NCBI RefSeq assembly: GCF_014982745.1 | Contig: NZ_JADCKA010000001.1 | Location: 124,001-188,000 of the forward strand | From: Gallibacter intestinalis | GTDB lineage: Bacteria > Bacillota > Clostridia > Peptostreptococcales > Anaerovoracaceae | Direction of reading: 5' to 3' | Length of the DNA: 64,000 nucleotides | In this document: positions 34,627 through 45,064 of the stretch, one piece after another | Layout of the letters: every line of letters begins with the position of its first letter | How positions within the stretch are numbered: the first letter of the stretch is position 1 | Made by a program: the position numbers and the translations under genes | Notes under the pieces: model-generated | What the model saw: the letters and a program-made list of their open reading frames with translations, nothing else | Told to the model about the DNA's origin: nothing | Databases searched by the model: none

Positions 34627-35826
34627 ATGGAACAGTTTAACACGATTGAAGAAGCTCTTGAAGAGCTGAGACAGGGAAAAATAATAATGGCAACGGATGA
34701 CCCTGACAGAGAAAACGAAGGTGATTTAATCTGTGCTGCAGAATTTGCTACAACGGAAAATATAAATTTTATGGCAACCCATGCAAAGGGCCTTATATGT
34801 ATGCCGATGTCCGAAGAATACGTAAAAAAACTGATGATACCGCAGATGGTAACCAATAATACGGACAATCATGAAACGGCTTTTACGGTATCCATTGACC
34901 ATGTAAGCACAACCACAGGAATATCCGCAGCGGAAAGATCTATTACGGCCATGGCCTGTGTGGAAGAAAACGCAAGACCTGAGGATTTCAGAAGACCGGG
35001 TCATATGTTTCCTCTCTTGGCAAAGCCAAATGGCGTTTTAGAGAGAAATGGACATACTGAAGCCACAGTGGATCTGTGTCGCCTGGCAGGACTTAAGGAG
35101 TGCGGACTTTGCTGCGAAATAATGCGTGAAGACGGCACAATGATGAGGACCCCTGAACTTAAAGCCATGGCTGAGGAAATGGGCATAAAGTTCATCACTA
35201 TAAAGGATTTGCAAAAGTACAGAAAGTGCCATGAAAAACTGGTAGATGAAGTCGCAACGGTTTCCATGCCTACAAAATACGGCGATTTTAAAGCAAAGTG
35301 TTTTGTTGATCGCGTAAGCGGAGAACATCACATTGCCCTAATAAAAGGTGAAATAGGGGACGGAAAAGACGTTTTATGCAGAGTACATTCGGAATGTCTT
35401 ACAGGAGATACCTTTGGCTCCCTCAGATGTGACTGCGGTCAACAGTTTGCTGCAGCCATGACTCAGATAGAAAAGGAAGGTAGAGGCATCATGCTCTATA
35501 TGAGACAGGAAGGCAGAGGCATCGGTCTTGTAAATAAATTCCGTGCCTATGAGCTTCAGGAAAAGGGTATGGATACTCTTGAAGCAAACCTGGCATTGGG
35601 CTTTGACGGTGACGAAAGAGAATACCATATTGGGGCTCAGATTCTCAGAGAACTGGGAGTTAAGGAAATGAGGCTTCTTACAAACAATCCAGACAAGATA
35701 TATCAGCTGGAGGAATTCGGTATAAAGATAACTGAAAGAGTTCCTATCCAGATGGATGCCACTGACTATGACCTGTCATACCTTAAGACAAAGCAGGAAA
35801 AGATGGGGCATATGCTCGAATATTGA
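34627..35826 (+). CDS. ribBA: Bifunctional DHBP synthase/GTP cyclohydrolase II
   Basis: RibBA makes both starting compounds of riboflavin. The 399-residue protein has the DHBP synthase domain first, with the acidic loop [11 protein letters not shown] near 19-29 and [14 protein letters not shown] near 140-153. The GTP cyclohydrolase II domain follows (from about 205), with the zinc ligands in [15 protein letters not shown] near 258-272 and an MRQEGRGIG substrate motif near 294. AGGAGG precedes the ATG. Confidence 0.96.
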   Translation: MEQFNTIEEALEELRQGKIIMATDDPDRENEGDLICAAEFATTENINFMATHAKGLICMPMSEEYVKKLMIPQMVTNNTDNHETAFTVSIDHVSTTTGISAAERSITAMACVEENARPEDFRRPGHMFPLLAKPNGVLERNGHTEATVDLCRLAGLKECGLCCEIMREDGTMMRTPELKAMAEEMGIKFITIKDLQKYRKCHEKLVDEVATVSMPTKYGDFKAKCFVDRVSGEHHIALIKGEIGDGKDVLCRVHSECLTGDTFGSLRCDCGQQFAAAMTQIEKEGRGIMLYMRQEGRGIGLVNKFRAYELQEKGMDTLEANLALGFDGDEREYHIGAQILRELGVKEMRLLTNNPDKIYQLEEFGIKITERVPIQMDATDYDLSYLKTKQEKMGHMLEY

Positions 35827-35885
35827 TGGATGAAATAAATGGAGATAATAAGCGATTAGTATAATTAAAGAAAGGATAATTAAAA

Positions 35886-36353
35886 ATGAAAAAATTTGAA
35901 GGAAGACTTGTATCGGAAAATATAAAAATCGGAATTGTTGCTTCTCGTTTTAATGAGTTTATAACATCTAAGCTCCTTTCTGGAGCTATGGATGGCCTTT
36001 TAAGACACGATGTTAAGGAAGAGGATATCCATGTGGCGTGGGTACCGGGAGCCTTTGAAATCCCTCTTATCGCTTCTAAAATGGCAAAAAGCGGAAAGTA
36101 CGATGCGGTAATATGCCTTGGAGCGGTAATTCGTGGGGCGACAAGCCATTACGATTATGTATGCAATGAAGTGGCTAAGGGGATTGCCATGGTTTCCTTG
36201 GAAAGCGGCGTACCGGTGATGTTTGGAATTCTTACTACAGAAAATATCGAACAGGCCATAGAAAGAGCAGGAACAAAGGCAGGAAACAAAGGCTTTGATT
36301 GTGCTACAGGAGCTATTGAGATGATAGATCTCATCAGAAATATGGATAAATAA
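35886..36353 (+). CDS. ribH: 6,7-dimethyl-8-ribityllumazine synthase
   Basis: RibH condenses the two precursors into lumazine, usually as a 60-subunit capsid. The 155-residue protein has [13 protein letters not shown] near 18-30, VPGAFEIPL near 55, and [18 protein letters not shown] near 83-100, including the catalytic His. GAAAGGA precedes the ATG. It closes the rib operon, before a terminator. Confidence 0.96.
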   Translation: MKKFEGRLVSENIKIGIVASRFNEFITSKLLSGAMDGLLRHDVKEEDIHVAWVPGAFEIPLIASKMAKSGKYDAVICLGAVIRGATSHYDYVCNEVAKGIAMVSLESGVPVMFGILTTENIEQAIERAGTKAGNKGFDCATGAIEMIDLIRNMDK

Positions 36354-36376
36354 GAAATATAATATGCATAAAAATG

Positions 36377-36401
36377 CCGCTCCCGAATCGGGAGCGGTTT
36401 T
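36377..36401. terminator. Terminator of the riboflavin operon
   Basis: CCGCTCCCG at 36377-36385 pairs with CGGGAGCGG at 36389-36397 around AAT and is followed by TTTT. AAAA precedes it, so it may also act for the convergent permease gene. Confidence 0.9.
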
Positions 36402-36414
36402 AAGTTACATATTT

Positions 36415-37686
36415 TTAATAGAATATTCCGTATCTGAGCACCAAATATATGGATGAAATCACTATGGACATAAGCATCATTGGGAAGCCCAATTTGAAGA
36501 ATGTCGCAAATGAAATCGGATGACCGTGCTTTGCACTGATGTTTGCAAGTACGATGTTTGCTGAAGCTCCGACCAAAGTACCGTTACCACCGAGACAAGC
36601 ACCCAGGGATATTGCCCACCAGAGAGGGAATATATCCATGCCGCTCTGTCCCATATCGATAACCAGTGGAATGAGGGCTGCAACAAACGGTATGTTGTTG
36701 AGTATAGTTGACAGCAGTGCCGATGCCCAAAGTATAACCAGCATAGTCAGTATAGGCTTGTCGGATGTTGCATTTATAACAACCTGTGCCAGCTGACCTA
36801 CAACACCTGTTTCTACAAGACCGCCTACAACGATAAACAGTGCTGTGAAGAAGATTATGGAAGTCCATTCAACATCTGCAATGATATCCTCTGCCTTCTG
36901 CTTACCGATAAGCATCATTATAACAGCAGCTGTAAGAGCTATTGTGCTGGATTCGGCATGAAGCTGAGAGTGGAATACAAATCCCAGAACAACCAGGATA
37001 ATCATTACGATTCCCTTCTTCATAAGAGCAGGATCTTCGATGGCTTTCTTTTCGTCAAGCAGCATTACCTGATTGATGGCAGACTGTTCAACCTGCATTT
37101 TGTTGCCGTATATAAATTTCAGGCATATTATGAATACTATCATTATAATCACGATAGCAGGAGCCGCATGGCATATGAAGTCCATAAAGGACAGACCTGC
37201 CTGGCTACCGATCATGATGTTCGGAGGGTCACCGATGAGTGTGGCCGTACCGCCCATGTTGGATGCCAGCACCTGTGACATCAGATAAGGTACAGGATTG
37301 AGACCAAGGATTCTTGTAATGGAAATAGTCATTGGACCAATCAACAGTACAGTTGTAACGTTGTCCAAAAATCCGGACAAAACAGCGGTAACGATGACAA
37401 AGAGCATCATTATTCGCCACGGGTCGCCTTTGGCGATTTTGGCGGATTTGATGGCGATATACTCGAACATGCCCGAATGCTTAAGCACGTTTACAAAGAG
37501 CATCATACCAATCAGTACGCCGATGGTGTTATAGTCGATATAGCTGGCTGCGGTTTCAACATCCAGTACCTGAGTCAGCAGCAGGACCACTGCTCCGGCC
37601 ACGGCTATAACAGCTTCGTGGAACTTGTTGACCACAATGAGGCCGATAACGGCCAGGAATACGATTATGGAAATAGTCTGTTCCAT
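36415..37686 (-). CDS. SLC13/ArsB-NhaD-type ion permease
   Basis: The 423-residue membrane protein of the ion transporter superfamily has about 11 hydrophobic segments and the motif NMGGTATLIGDPPNIMIGSQ near 143-163. A matching NGTLVGASANIVLANI lies near 378-393, the inverted-repeat counterpart. Related proteins move anions such as arsenite, dicarboxylate or citrate, or exchange Na+ for H+. The substrate is not clear here, and no ars genes are nearby. AGAAGGAGGG precedes the ATG. Confidence 0.85.
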   Translation of the reverse strand: MEQTISIIVFLAVIGLIVVNKFHEAVIAVAGAVVLLLTQVLDVETAASYIDYNTIGVLIGMMLFVNVLKHSGMFEYIAIKSAKIAKGDPWRIMMLFVIVTAVLSGFLDNVTTVLLIGPMTISITRILGLNPVPYLMSQVLASNMGGTATLIGDPPNIMIGSQAGLSFMDFICHAAPAIVIIMIVFIICLKFIYGNKMQVEQSAINQVMLLDEKKAIEDPALMKKGIVMIILVVLGFVFHSQLHAESSTIALTAAVIMMLIGKQKAEDIIADVEWTSIIFFTALFIVVGGLVETGVVGQLAQVVINATSDKPILTMLVILWASALLSTILNNIPFVAALIPLVIDMGQSGMDIFPLWWAISLGACLGGNGTLVGASANIVLANISAKHGHPISFATFFKLGFPMMLMSIVISSIYLVLRYGIFY

Positions 37687-37884
37687 AAATTTCCCTCCTT
37701 CTGAGATAGTATTTATTGCTGTTTTTCACTGTGATATTTTTTGTTTTAACTCACTGGATTATTCTAACTCAATATTTATTTTTTTCAAGCCTTTTTTACC
37801 TATAATTTATAATTTATCGCGTGAAAACATTTTTTATGATAAAATAACTTGTTGTATAAGAGAAAAACAGGAAGGTAAAATCTT

Positions 37885-38613
37885 ATGAAAATCCTTGCAA
37901 TAGAGACTACAGGGCCCTTTTGCAGCGTGGCTCTAATAGATGAAAAAGGAAATATATCAGTTAAAGAATCCAGCGAAAAATTAAACCATTTAAAAACTCT
38001 TATGCCCATGGCAGAAGAGCTGCTTAAAGAAAATTCTATAAATATGAAGGAAATATCAGCAATAGCAGCATCAATTGGGCCGGGATCCTTTACGGGGATA
38101 AGGATAGGAGTAACGACGGTGCGAAGCCTTGCTCAGATATTGGGTATCAGGTGTATACCGGTTCCTACACTTAAGGCTTTTGCAATAGGCTTGAGGGATA
38201 AGGGAAATGCTGGCAGTGACAAGGCTGTATGTCCTGTATTTGATGCTAGACGAAAGCAGATATACGCTTGCTGTCTGATAGGAGATGAAGAGGTGGTTTC
38301 TTCCGGTGCATATGACCCCGATGAATTTTTGGATAAGGTCAAAAATGCAATGAATGAAAAAAACATATCCGAAAGCATATTTGCGGGAGATGGAACTGTG
38401 CCATATGAAGACCTTATAAATGAAACCATGGAAAAGGATGGCTTTACCACCGATATTAAAAGGGAAACATATCAGGAGGCCGGCGCCGTGGCAAAGCTAG
38501 CCCTTGAAATGTATGAAAAAAATGAAACGGTGAATTACGAGAAACTTAAGCCGGAATATATGAGAAAACCGGAAGCGCAGAGAAGACTTGAAGAAAGGTT
38601 GAAGGGACTTTAA
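37885..38613 (+). CDS. tsaB: tRNA t6A synthesis protein TsaB
   Basis: TsaB is the inactive ASKHA paralogue that scaffolds TsaD. The 242-residue protein begins MKILAIETTGPFCSVALID and has IAASIGPGSFTGIRIGVTTVR near 59-79. ACAGGAAGG lies before the ATG. It is followed with no gap by rimI and then tsaD, the normal order, but tsaE is not upstream as it usually is. Confidence 0.94.
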   Translation: MKILAIETTGPFCSVALIDEKGNISVKESSEKLNHLKTLMPMAEELLKENSINMKEISAIAASIGPGSFTGIRIGVTTVRSLAQILGIRCIPVPTLKAFAIGLRDKGNAGSDKAVCPVFDARRKQIYACCLIGDEEVVSSGAYDPDEFLDKVKNAMNEKNISESIFAGDGTVPYEDLINETMEKDGFTTDIKRETYQEAGAVAKLALEMYEKNETVNYEKLKPEYMRKPEAQRRLEERLKGL

Positions 38614-39093
38614 ATGAAAACCTACGATAATATAGTTTTCAGAGAAGCCCTTTCCGCAGATATAGATACCATAGCTGAGTTGGAAAAGGTATGCTTTAAG
38701 GATCCCTGGAGCAGGGCAGCCATAAGGGATGAAATTGATAAAAATCCCATGTCACTTTATATGGTTGCTGAAGATACGGATATAAAACAGGTGATAGGAT
38801 ATGCCGGTCTGTGGCAGATTTTTGATGAAGGGAATATAACGAATATAGCCGTCGATCCTAAGCGCAGGAGAGAAGGCATAGGAGACAGGCTTGTGGGAGA
38901 GCTTGTGAGAAATTCAATGGAGAGAGGAATGATTTCCTTTACATTGGAAGTGAGAGTTTCAAACAGTCCGGCAATAAGCCTGTATGAACGCCACGGCTTT
39001 GAGATTGCAGGCATCCGTCCGGGATATTATGTAGACGGTGAGGATGCATATATAATGTGGCTGTATACTGAAGAGAGAAAGGATAATAAATGA
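38614..39093 (+). CDS. rimI: Ribosomal protein S18-alanine N-acetyltransferase
   Basis: RimI is a GNAT acetyltransferase acting on the N-terminus of ribosomal protein S18. The 159-residue protein has [21 protein letters not shown] (acetyl-CoA loop RRxGIG) near 76-96, and [19 protein letters not shown] near 122-140. It begins directly after tsaB's stop and overlaps tsaD by 4 bp. Confidence 0.94.
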   Translation: MKTYDNIVFREALSADIDTIAELEKVCFKDPWSRAAIRDEIDKNPMSLYMVAEDTDIKQVIGYAGLWQIFDEGNITNIAVDPKRRREGIGDRLVGELVRNSMERGMISFTLEVRVSNSPAISLYERHGFEIAGIRPGYYVDGEDAYIMWLYTEERKDNK

Positions 39094-40106
39094 AAGACGG
39101 AAAATTCATCACGCTGGCGGTGGAGTCCAGCTGTGACGAGACCTCTGTGGCTATTATGGCAGACGGTCGAGAAATACTTTCAAATATAATATCTTCGCAG
39201 ATAGATATACATAAGCAGTATGGAGGAGTGGTGCCAGAGATCGCCTCAAGGCATCATTTGGAAAATATAAATCATGTTACAAATCAGGCCTTGTCTGAAG
39301 CAGGTTGCTCATTTTCCGATGTGGATATGATAGGCGTGACAAAGGGTCCTGGTCTTGTGGGAGCTCTGCTTATAGGAGTGGCTGCCGCAAAGTCGTATGC
39401 GGCGGCGTTAAACCTTCCGCTGGTGGGAGTGCATCACATACTCGGTCATATAAGCGCAAACTTTATAGAGCATAAGGATTTAGAACCGCCATTTACTGCA
39501 CTAGTAATTTCCGGAGGTCATACATACATTGCGGAAATGGAGAGCTATACTTCTTGCAGGATCTTGGGAAGCACCAGAGATGATGCTGCAGGCGAAGCCT
39601 ATGACAAGGTTGCAAGAGTGCTAGGCTTAGGATATCCGGGAGGACCGTTGATAGATAAGATAGCAAAGGAAGGCAACCCGGAAGCAGTTCATTTTAAGAG
39701 GGTGTTCCTTGAAAAGGATAGCTTTGATTTTAGCTTCAGCGGCATAAAAACCGGTGTGCTCAATTATGTAAATACAGAAAAACAGGCGGGAAGAGAAATA
39801 AATGTGGCTGATGTTGCGGCATCCTTTCAGCAGGCTGTGCTTGATGTAACCGTTGCAAAGGCAGTGGGAGCTGCTGAACTTCTTAAAAAGGACAGATTGG
39901 TGCTGGCAGGGGGAGTTGCCGCAAACAGCAAGTTAAGACAGATGCTTTCCGATGAATGTAAAAAGAAAGGGATAAAGGTGTACTATCCTTCTCCGGTGCT
40001 TTGTACCGATAACGCTGCTATGATAGGCTGCGCTGCCTATTACAGCTATAAGGCAGGTAACAGAGATGGACTGGATATGGATGCGTACGCAGATTTACCG
40101 TTATGA
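39090..40106 (+). CDS. tsaD: tRNA N6-adenosine threonylcarbamoyltransferase TsaD
   Basis: TsaD transfers the threonylcarbamoyl group to A37 of ANN-decoding tRNAs. The 338-residue protein begins with [12 protein letters not shown] near 10-21, has [15 protein letters not shown] near 46-60, and metal-binding [11 protein letters not shown] near 115-125. The later half contains [14 protein letters not shown] near 212-225 and [12 protein letters not shown] near 272-283. It overlaps both rimI and the ABC-F gene by 4 bp. Confidence 0.96.
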   Translation: MKDGKFITLAVESSCDETSVAIMADGREILSNIISSQIDIHKQYGGVVPEIASRHHLENINHVTNQALSEAGCSFSDVDMIGVTKGPGLVGALLIGVAAAKSYAAALNLPLVGVHHILGHISANFIEHKDLEPPFTALVISGGHTYIAEMESYTSCRILGSTRDDAAGEAYDKVARVLGLGYPGGPLIDKIAKEGNPEAVHFKRVFLEKDSFDFSFSGIKTGVLNYVNTEKQAGREINVADVAASFQQAVLDVTVAKAVGAAELLKKDRLVLAGGVAANSKLRQMLSDECKKKGIKVYYPSPVLCTDNAAMIGCAAYYSYKAGNRDGLDMDAYADLPL

Positions 40107-42070
40107 TAATACTCAGTGCAAAGGACATATGTAAAAGCTATGGAACAGATGTTATCCTGGATAACATCTCCTTTCATGTTAATAAGGGCGATAGAGTTGG
40201 AATAGTCGGCTTAAACGGTGCCGGAAAGTCCACCTTGTTAAGAATATTGACCGGTGAGCTTGCCAGCGACAGCGGTGATTTTTTCGTATCTCAGGATACA
40301 ACCATAGGGTATCTTAAGCAGTCTGATGGCTTTAATCCTGAAAATACGGTGCTTGAGGAAGCTGAAGCGGTCTTTTCGGACTTGGCAGCAAAGGAAAAAA
40401 GGATGTTGGAGCTTTCTGAAAGGATGGCAAACATCGATTACGGCAACGGCGACAAGGAAGCAGAATCCCTTATGGCGGAATACGACAGGCTCAACGTGGA
40501 GTTTGAAAGGGAAGGCGGATACTCCTACAGAAGCGATATTAGGGGAGTGCTGAGCAGCATGGCCTTTACCGATGAATACTTCAATAAAAAGATTAAAACC
40601 CTTTCTGGCGGTGAGAGGACAAGACTATCCTTGGCTTGCTTGCTTTTAAAAAAGCCGGACCTGCTGTTCTTGGACGAGCCAACAAACCATCTGGATATTG
40701 CCACGCTAAGATGGCTTGAGCAGTATCTTAAGAGCTATCAGGGAACATTTATGGTGGTTTCCCATGACAGATATTTTCTGGATAAAACCGTAAGCAGAAT
40801 CTTTGAAGTGAGAAATCACAGGCTCGATATATATGAAGGTAATTACAGCGCCTTCGCCGAAAAGAAAAGAACTCTCAGAGAAAGTGAGCTGAGAAAATAC
40901 GAAAACCAGCAAAAGGAAATAAAGCGACAGGAAGAAATGATACGCCGCTTTAAGCAAAGAGGCACCGAGAAGCTAGCTAAAAGGGCTAAATCCAGAGAAA
41001 AACGTCTTGAGGCTATGGATGTGGTAAAGAGGCCGGATGGCGAAAAGGGACGCATGAAAATCCGCTTTAAAGAGGAATTTCAGAGCGGTAAGGATGTTAT
41101 ATTTGCTGAAGGATTAGGTAAGAGTTTCGGATACGGACCTTCTGCCACAGAGCTTTTTAAGAATGCCGGCTTTGACATTAAAAGGGGAGAAAAGGTTTGC
41201 CTGCTAGGCCCAAACGGTGTCGGAAAGACAACTTTGCTCAGAATGATAATGCAGGAAATACAGCCTTCGGAAGGATATATAAAGACCGGGACAAATGTTA
41301 AAATCGGATATTACGACCAGGGACAGCGTTTATTAAACGATAATCTATCGGTAATAGAGGAGGTTCATGATTCCTACAGATTGTATTCCGAATCGGAAAT
41401 AAGAGGAATACTGGGAAGATTTATGTTTAAGGACGACATGATATATCTTCCGGTGGGCTCTCTTTCCGGGGGAGAAAAGGCAAGGCTTTCATTGCTTAAG
41501 CTGATGATGTCCGGTGCAAATTTGCTTCTCATGGACGAGCCTACAAACCATCTGGACATAGAGTCCAAGGAAGTCTTTGAAGATGCCCTTTTGGAATTTC
41601 CGGGCACTGCTTTGATAGTTACCCATGACAGATATTTTCTTTCCAGAATACCTGACAGGATACTAGAACTCAACAGAGAAGGCATAAGCGAGTATTTGGG
41701 AAAATACGATTACTACAGGGAAAAGAAGGAACAACTTGGTAACGGTGGTGAGCATACCGGTGAAATGGGCGAAAGTGCCATGGAAAGGGAAGATGCAGCC
41801 AAGGACGGCGAAGCAAAACTCTCTTCCGAGGAGGAAAGGCGCCTTAAAAAGGAAAAGGAAGCTCAAAGAAGGAGAAATCAGAGAGAAAAGGAAGCTTTGG
41901 AAAAGGAAATCGAAGAGGATGAACAGGAGTGTGCAAGGATAGAGGAACTCATGTGCGGTGAGGCTGCCGAGGATTATATTAAGCTTGCGGAACTCAGTGA
42001 AAAACTCACAAAACTCAAGGATGAGCTTCAAAAAAAATATGAAAAGTGGTTGCAATACGAAGAACTGTAA
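40103..42070 (+). CDS. ABC-F family ATPase
   Basis: The 655-residue soluble protein has two ABC domains and no membrane segments. Walker A motifs are GLNGAGKST (near 39) and GPNGVGKTT (near 373), each followed by LSGGE signatures and a LDEPTNHLD or MDEPTNHLD Walker B. A linker of about 80 residues joins them, and a Lys/Glu-rich coiled coil (about 560-655) ends the protein. Members bind the ribosomal E site and act in translation or antibiotic protection; the subfamily (YdiF/Uup type) is inferred. It overlaps tsaD. Confidence 0.92.
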   Translation: MIILSAKDICKSYGTDVILDNISFHVNKGDRVGIVGLNGAGKSTLLRILTGELASDSGDFFVSQDTTIGYLKQSDGFNPENTVLEEAEAVFSDLAAKEKRMLELSERMANIDYGNGDKEAESLMAEYDRLNVEFEREGGYSYRSDIRGVLSSMAFTDEYFNKKIKTLSGGERTRLSLACLLLKKPDLLFLDEPTNHLDIATLRWLEQYLKSYQGTFMVVSHDRYFLDKTVSRIFEVRNHRLDIYEGNYSAFAEKKRTLRESELRKYENQQKEIKRQEEMIRRFKQRGTEKLAKRAKSREKRLEAMDVVKRPDGEKGRMKIRFKEEFQSGKDVIFAEGLGKSFGYGPSATELFKNAGFDIKRGEKVCLLGPNGVGKTTLLRMIMQEIQPSEGYIKTGTNVKIGYYDQGQRLLNDNLSVIEEVHDSYRLYSESEIRGILGRFMFKDDMIYLPVGSLSGGEKARLSLLKLMMSGANLLLMDEPTNHLDIESKEVFEDALLEFPGTALIVTHDRYFLSRIPDRILELNREGISEYLGKYDYYREKKEQLGNGGEHTGEMGESAMEREDAAKDGEAKLSSEEERRLKKEKEAQRRRNQREKEALEKEIEEDEQECARIEELMCGEAAEDYIKLAELSEKLTKLKDELQKKYEKWLQYEEL

Positions 42071-42107
42071 ATTATAATTTCTAATATCATATCAAGGAGG
42101 AATACAG

Positions 42108-42335
42108 ATGACGTTTGACAAGATAAAAGAGATAATCGCCGAGCAGCTCAGCGTGGAAGAAGACAGCATTTCAATGGATACAAACCTTATGAAGGATCTT
42201 GAGGCAGACAGCCTGGATGCGGTGGAAATTATCATGGCCATCGAAGAGGAGTTCGACATCGAGATTCCTGATGAAGAGGCGGAAAACTTCCAGACAGTTG
42301 CTGATCTGGTAAATTACGTGGAGGATAACAAATAA
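42108..42335 (+). CDS. acpP: Acyl carrier protein
   Basis: The 75-residue protein has the phosphopantetheine attachment Ser in [19 protein letters not shown] (Ser36), the standard DSL motif, and a strongly acidic composition. CAAGGAGG precedes the ATG. It stands apart from fatty-acid synthesis genes here, between the ABC-F gene and rex, which starts 2 bp after its stop. Confidence 0.96.
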   Translation: MTFDKIKEIIAEQLSVEEDSISMDTNLMKDLEADSLDAVEIIMAIEEEFDIEIPDEEAENFQTVADLVNYVEDNK

Positions 42336-42337
42336 AG

Positions 42338-42988
42338 ATGCCAAACAACAACGGCAATAGTAAAGAACCGGCAAGAATATCCAACGCGGTCATAAAAAGG
42401 CTGCCGAGATATAGGCGTTATCTGGCAGAGCTGCGTAAAAAAGGAGTGGAAAAGGTATCGTCCAATGAGCTTAGCAGGCTTATGGGATACACCGCTTCCC
42501 AGATAAGGCAGGATCTTAATAATTTTGGCGGTTTTGGACAGCAGGGCTACGGCTACAATGTAAATGATCTTTACGGAGAGATAAGCGGTATCCTGGGACT
42601 GGACAGAAACTATAAGATGGTAATAGTCGGCGCAGGCAATCTGGGTCAGGCCATCGCAAACTATACATATTATTACAAGACGGGGTTCATCGTGGACGCT
42701 ATATTCGAAGTGAACCCGAAGATGATAGGCTTAAGGATAAACGACAGAAATGTCCTTGATTACGAGGATATGGTTCCTTATGTGGAAGAAAACAAAATAG
42801 ACATAGGAATTATATGCGTTCCGAAGGAAAACGCTCAGGAAGTTGCTGATAAGCTGTGCTTTGCAGGTGTCAGCGGTATATGGAACTTTGCGCCGGTGGA
42901 TTTGGAAATACCGCCGCATGTATCCATAGAAAACGTTCATCTTTCGGATAGCTTGCACTCGTTGGCATATCATATGTCCAAAAGATAA
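42338..42988 (+). CDS. rex: Redox-sensing transcriptional repressor Rex
   Basis: Rex senses the NADH/NAD+ ratio and represses fermentation and reductive genes in anaerobes. The 216-residue protein has a winged helix (about 1-80: NAVIKRLPRYRRYLAEL, VSSNELSRLMGYTASQIRQDLNNFGGFGQQGYGY) and a Rossmann domain with GAGNLGQAI near 98-106. It lies 2 bp after acpP. I could not find a clear TTGTGAA-N6-TTCACAA site in this window. Confidence 0.96.
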   Translation: MPNNNGNSKEPARISNAVIKRLPRYRRYLAELRKKGVEKVSSNELSRLMGYTASQIRQDLNNFGGFGQQGYGYNVNDLYGEISGILGLDRNYKMVIVGAGNLGQAIANYTYYYKTGFIVDAIFEVNPKMIGLRINDRNVLDYEDMVPYVEENKIDIGIICVPKENAQEVADKLCFAGVSGIWNFAPVDLEIPPHVSIENVHLSDSLHSLAYHMSKR

Positions 42989-43000
42989 AATGGCAATAAA

Positions 43001-43028
43001 AATACCCGTTTCGTATGAAACGGGTATT
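43001..43028. terminator. Bidirectional terminator between rex and ferredoxin
   Basis: AATACCCGTTTC at 43001-43012 pairs perfectly with GAAACGGGTATT at 43017-43028 across GTAT. Confidence 0.85.
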
Positions 43029-43045
43029 AGTTATACCGAATTTAA

Positions 43046-43216
43046 TTATTCAGCCTGTGGTGCGTCAACAGGGCAAGCTCCTGCGCAAGCTCCGCAGTCG
43101 ATGCATTTTTCAGCGTCGATAACGTGCTTTCCATCTGCTTCAGAGATAGCTTCTACAGGGCATTCGCCAGCGCATACTCCACAGTTGATGCAAGCATCTG
43201 TAATTTTGTAAGCCAT
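43046..43216 (-). CDS. 2[4Fe-4S] ferredoxin
   Basis: This short gene is easy to miss. The 56-residue protein starts [13 protein letters not shown] and has two C-x2-C-x2-C-x3-CP motifs (Cys9-12-15-19 and Cys38-41-44-48), the classic clostridial ferredoxin that carries electrons at low potential. AGGAGG lies eight bases before the ATG at 43216. It is convergent with rex and divergent from the gene at 43305. Confidence 0.95.
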   Translation of the reverse strand: MAYKITDACINCGVCAGECPVEAISEADGKHVIDAEKCIDCGACAGACPVDAPQAE

Positions 43217-43304
43217 TGTTGTTTCCTCCTTTGTAAGATATATCTTAACTATTGATAGAGTCAGTATAACACCATAAAAGTTGGATGTAAAGAGGTATGT
43301 AAAG

Positions 43305-44111
43305 ATGAAAGTTTATGCTCTGGTTGGTAAAAGCGGCACCGGAAAAAGCTATCAAGCAATCAATTTGTGTCGTGACAGAGATATTGAAAGTATAATAGAC
43401 GACGGCCTTTTTATCTGCAGAGGTAAGGCTATGGCAGGTAAGTCGGCTAAGAGGGAGGCTACTAAAATCGGAGCCATTAAAACAGCCCTTTTTACCGATG
43501 AAGAACATTATCTGCAGACCCTTGCAAAGATAAAGGAGATACAGCCGGAGTCTGTTCTTATCATAGGAACATCCGACGGAATGGTGGAAAAAATCGCCAA
43601 AAGGTTGGAGCTGGCTCCTATTGATGAAAAGATATATATAGAGGATATAACCACGGAAAATGAAAGAAAAATAGCCGAAAAACAGCGAAAGGGACAGGGA
43701 AAGCATGTTATTCCAGTTTCTTCTGTGCAGATTAAGCATCAGTTTTCTGGATATTTTTTAAGCCCACTGAGAATATTTAAGGGCATAGGAGCAGGAAAGG
43801 GCAGCTTCACTGAAAAATCCGTAGTAAGACCTACATACAGCTATATGGGTGACTTTATGATTGCCGAAAGAGTCATTGGGGACATCGTAAAATGCACTGC
43901 TATGGGCATAAAGGGTGTGAGAGATGTGACAAAGGTTTCCTATGACAACAGCGTAGATGAGCTTGTGATTAATGTAGGACTGGTAATGAGAAGGGGATAT
44001 TCCGTCATAGAGGCTGCTAGAGAGCTTCAGAAAAAAAGTGCAAATATGATCGTTGAAATGACGGCTTTTAATATAAGTGAAATGAATATAGAAGTGAGAG
44101 GAATAGTATGA
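43305..44111 (+). CDS. P-loop NTPase fused to an Asp23/Gls24-like domain
   Basis: The 268-residue protein begins with a Walker A motif GKSGTGKS (8-15) in an ATPase-like N-terminal domain. The C-terminal part (about 186-268) resembles Asp23/Gls24: [29 protein letters not shown], then [26 protein letters not shown]. Asp23-like proteins normally bind membrane partners or help envelope stability. The combination suggests an ATP-driven envelope or stress function, but this is inference. AGAGGT precedes the ATG at 43305. It overlaps the glycosylase gene by 4 bp. Confidence 0.75.
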   Translation: MKVYALVGKSGTGKSYQAINLCRDRDIESIIDDGLFICRGKAMAGKSAKREATKIGAIKTALFTDEEHYLQTLAKIKEIQPESVLIIGTSDGMVEKIAKRLELAPIDEKIYIEDITTENERKIAEKQRKGQGKHVIPVSSVQIKHQFSGYFLSPLRIFKGIGAGKGSFTEKSVVRPTYSYMGDFMIAERVIGDIVKCTAMGIKGVRDVTKVSYDNSVDELVINVGLVMRRGYSVIEAARELQKKSANMIVEMTAFNISEMNIEVRGIV

Positions 44112-44971
44112 GCAGAATAGTTTTAGATGAAGTTAAGGATTTTAACCTTGAGCATATATTCGACTGCGGACAGTGCTTTAGATGGAACGCAGAAGATGAC
44201 GGCAGCTATACGGGAGTTGCCGGAGGCAGAGCAGTCAATGTCGCCCTTTCGGGAAAAAGTCTTGTAATAGATAATGCCACATCCGATGACTTTGAAGAAT
44301 TTTGGAGAGATTATTTTGATATGGATACGGACTATGGCAAAATCAAAGACGCTCTCAGGGCGCAGGACCCGGTAATAGGGAAGGCCATCGATGAAGGGGA
44401 AGGTATAAGACTCTTGGATCAGGAAATATGGGAGACGATAATTTCCTTTATTATTTCCGCCAATAACAATATTCCGAGAATAAAGGGCTGTATAGAGAGT
44501 CTATGTGAAAACTTCGGTGAAAAAATAGGCAGATATAGAGGTAAAACAAGATATGCCTTTCCTACTGCTCAAAAGCTGGCTTCCTTGACAACGGACGACT
44601 TGGTGCCGTGCCGTCTTGGATACAGGGCAAAATACATTATCAATACGGCGAAGATGTACACAAAGCTTGGTGACAAATATTTTGAAGAGCTTAAGGGTGA
44701 AGATGTTTCCTATGAGGATGCCTTTAAAAAGATAAGCCAGCTGCAGGGTGTAGGCCCAAAGGTTGCAAACTGCATACTTTTATTTTCATTGAAAAAGAGA
44801 GATGCCTTTCCTATAGATGTGTGGATGAAAAAGGTTATGAATCACCTTTACGGATTTGAAGAAGAGGATGTAAAGGGTATGGAAAAATTTGCATCGGAAA
44901 CCTTCGGTGATGTGGCAGGAATCGCTCAGCAATATCTGTTTTATTATATGAGAAATAAAGCTCTTGACTGA
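44108..44971 (+). CDS. ogg: 8-oxoguanine DNA glycosylase (OGG type, HhH-GPD)
   Basis: The 287-residue protein matches archaeal/eukaryotic-like OGG. The N-terminal domain carries FDCGQCFRW. The helix-hairpin-helix LQGVGPKVANC holds the catalytic Lys218, and Asp237 lies in FPIDVWMKKV, 19 residues apart as in human OGG1 (Lys249 and Asp268). It removes 8-oxoG and nicks the backbone. The 4-bp overlap couples it to the upstream gene. Confidence 0.92.
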   Translation: MSRIVLDEVKDFNLEHIFDCGQCFRWNAEDDGSYTGVAGGRAVNVALSGKSLVIDNATSDDFEEFWRDYFDMDTDYGKIKDALRAQDPVIGKAIDEGEGIRLLDQEIWETIISFIISANNNIPRIKGCIESLCENFGEKIGRYRGKTRYAFPTAQKLASLTTDDLVPCRLGYRAKYIINTAKMYTKLGDKYFEELKGEDVSYEDAFKKISQLQGVGPKVANCILLFSLKKRDAFPIDVWMKKVMNHLYGFEEEDVKGMEKFASETFGDVAGIAQQYLFYYMRNKALD

Positions 44972-44992
44972 ATGTGTACGCGAATATAAAAT
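44964..44992 (+). promoter_or_regulatory. Promoter of the CNNM/CorC-family gene
   Basis: TTGACT at 44964-44969 and TAAAAT at 44987-44992 are spaced by 17 bp. The -35 box overlaps the stop of the glycosylase gene. Confidence 0.6.
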
Positions 44993-45064
44993 CGTATATA
45001 ATAATTAAAAGGTACTGTTGAAAATGAATTATGTATTATCAAAAAAGGAGTGGAAAAAAATTCA

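Noticed and set aside
45050-45064. Alternative GTG start of the CNNM/CorC gene
   Set aside because: The GTG overlaps the likely ribosome site; the ATG at 45065 is better placed.
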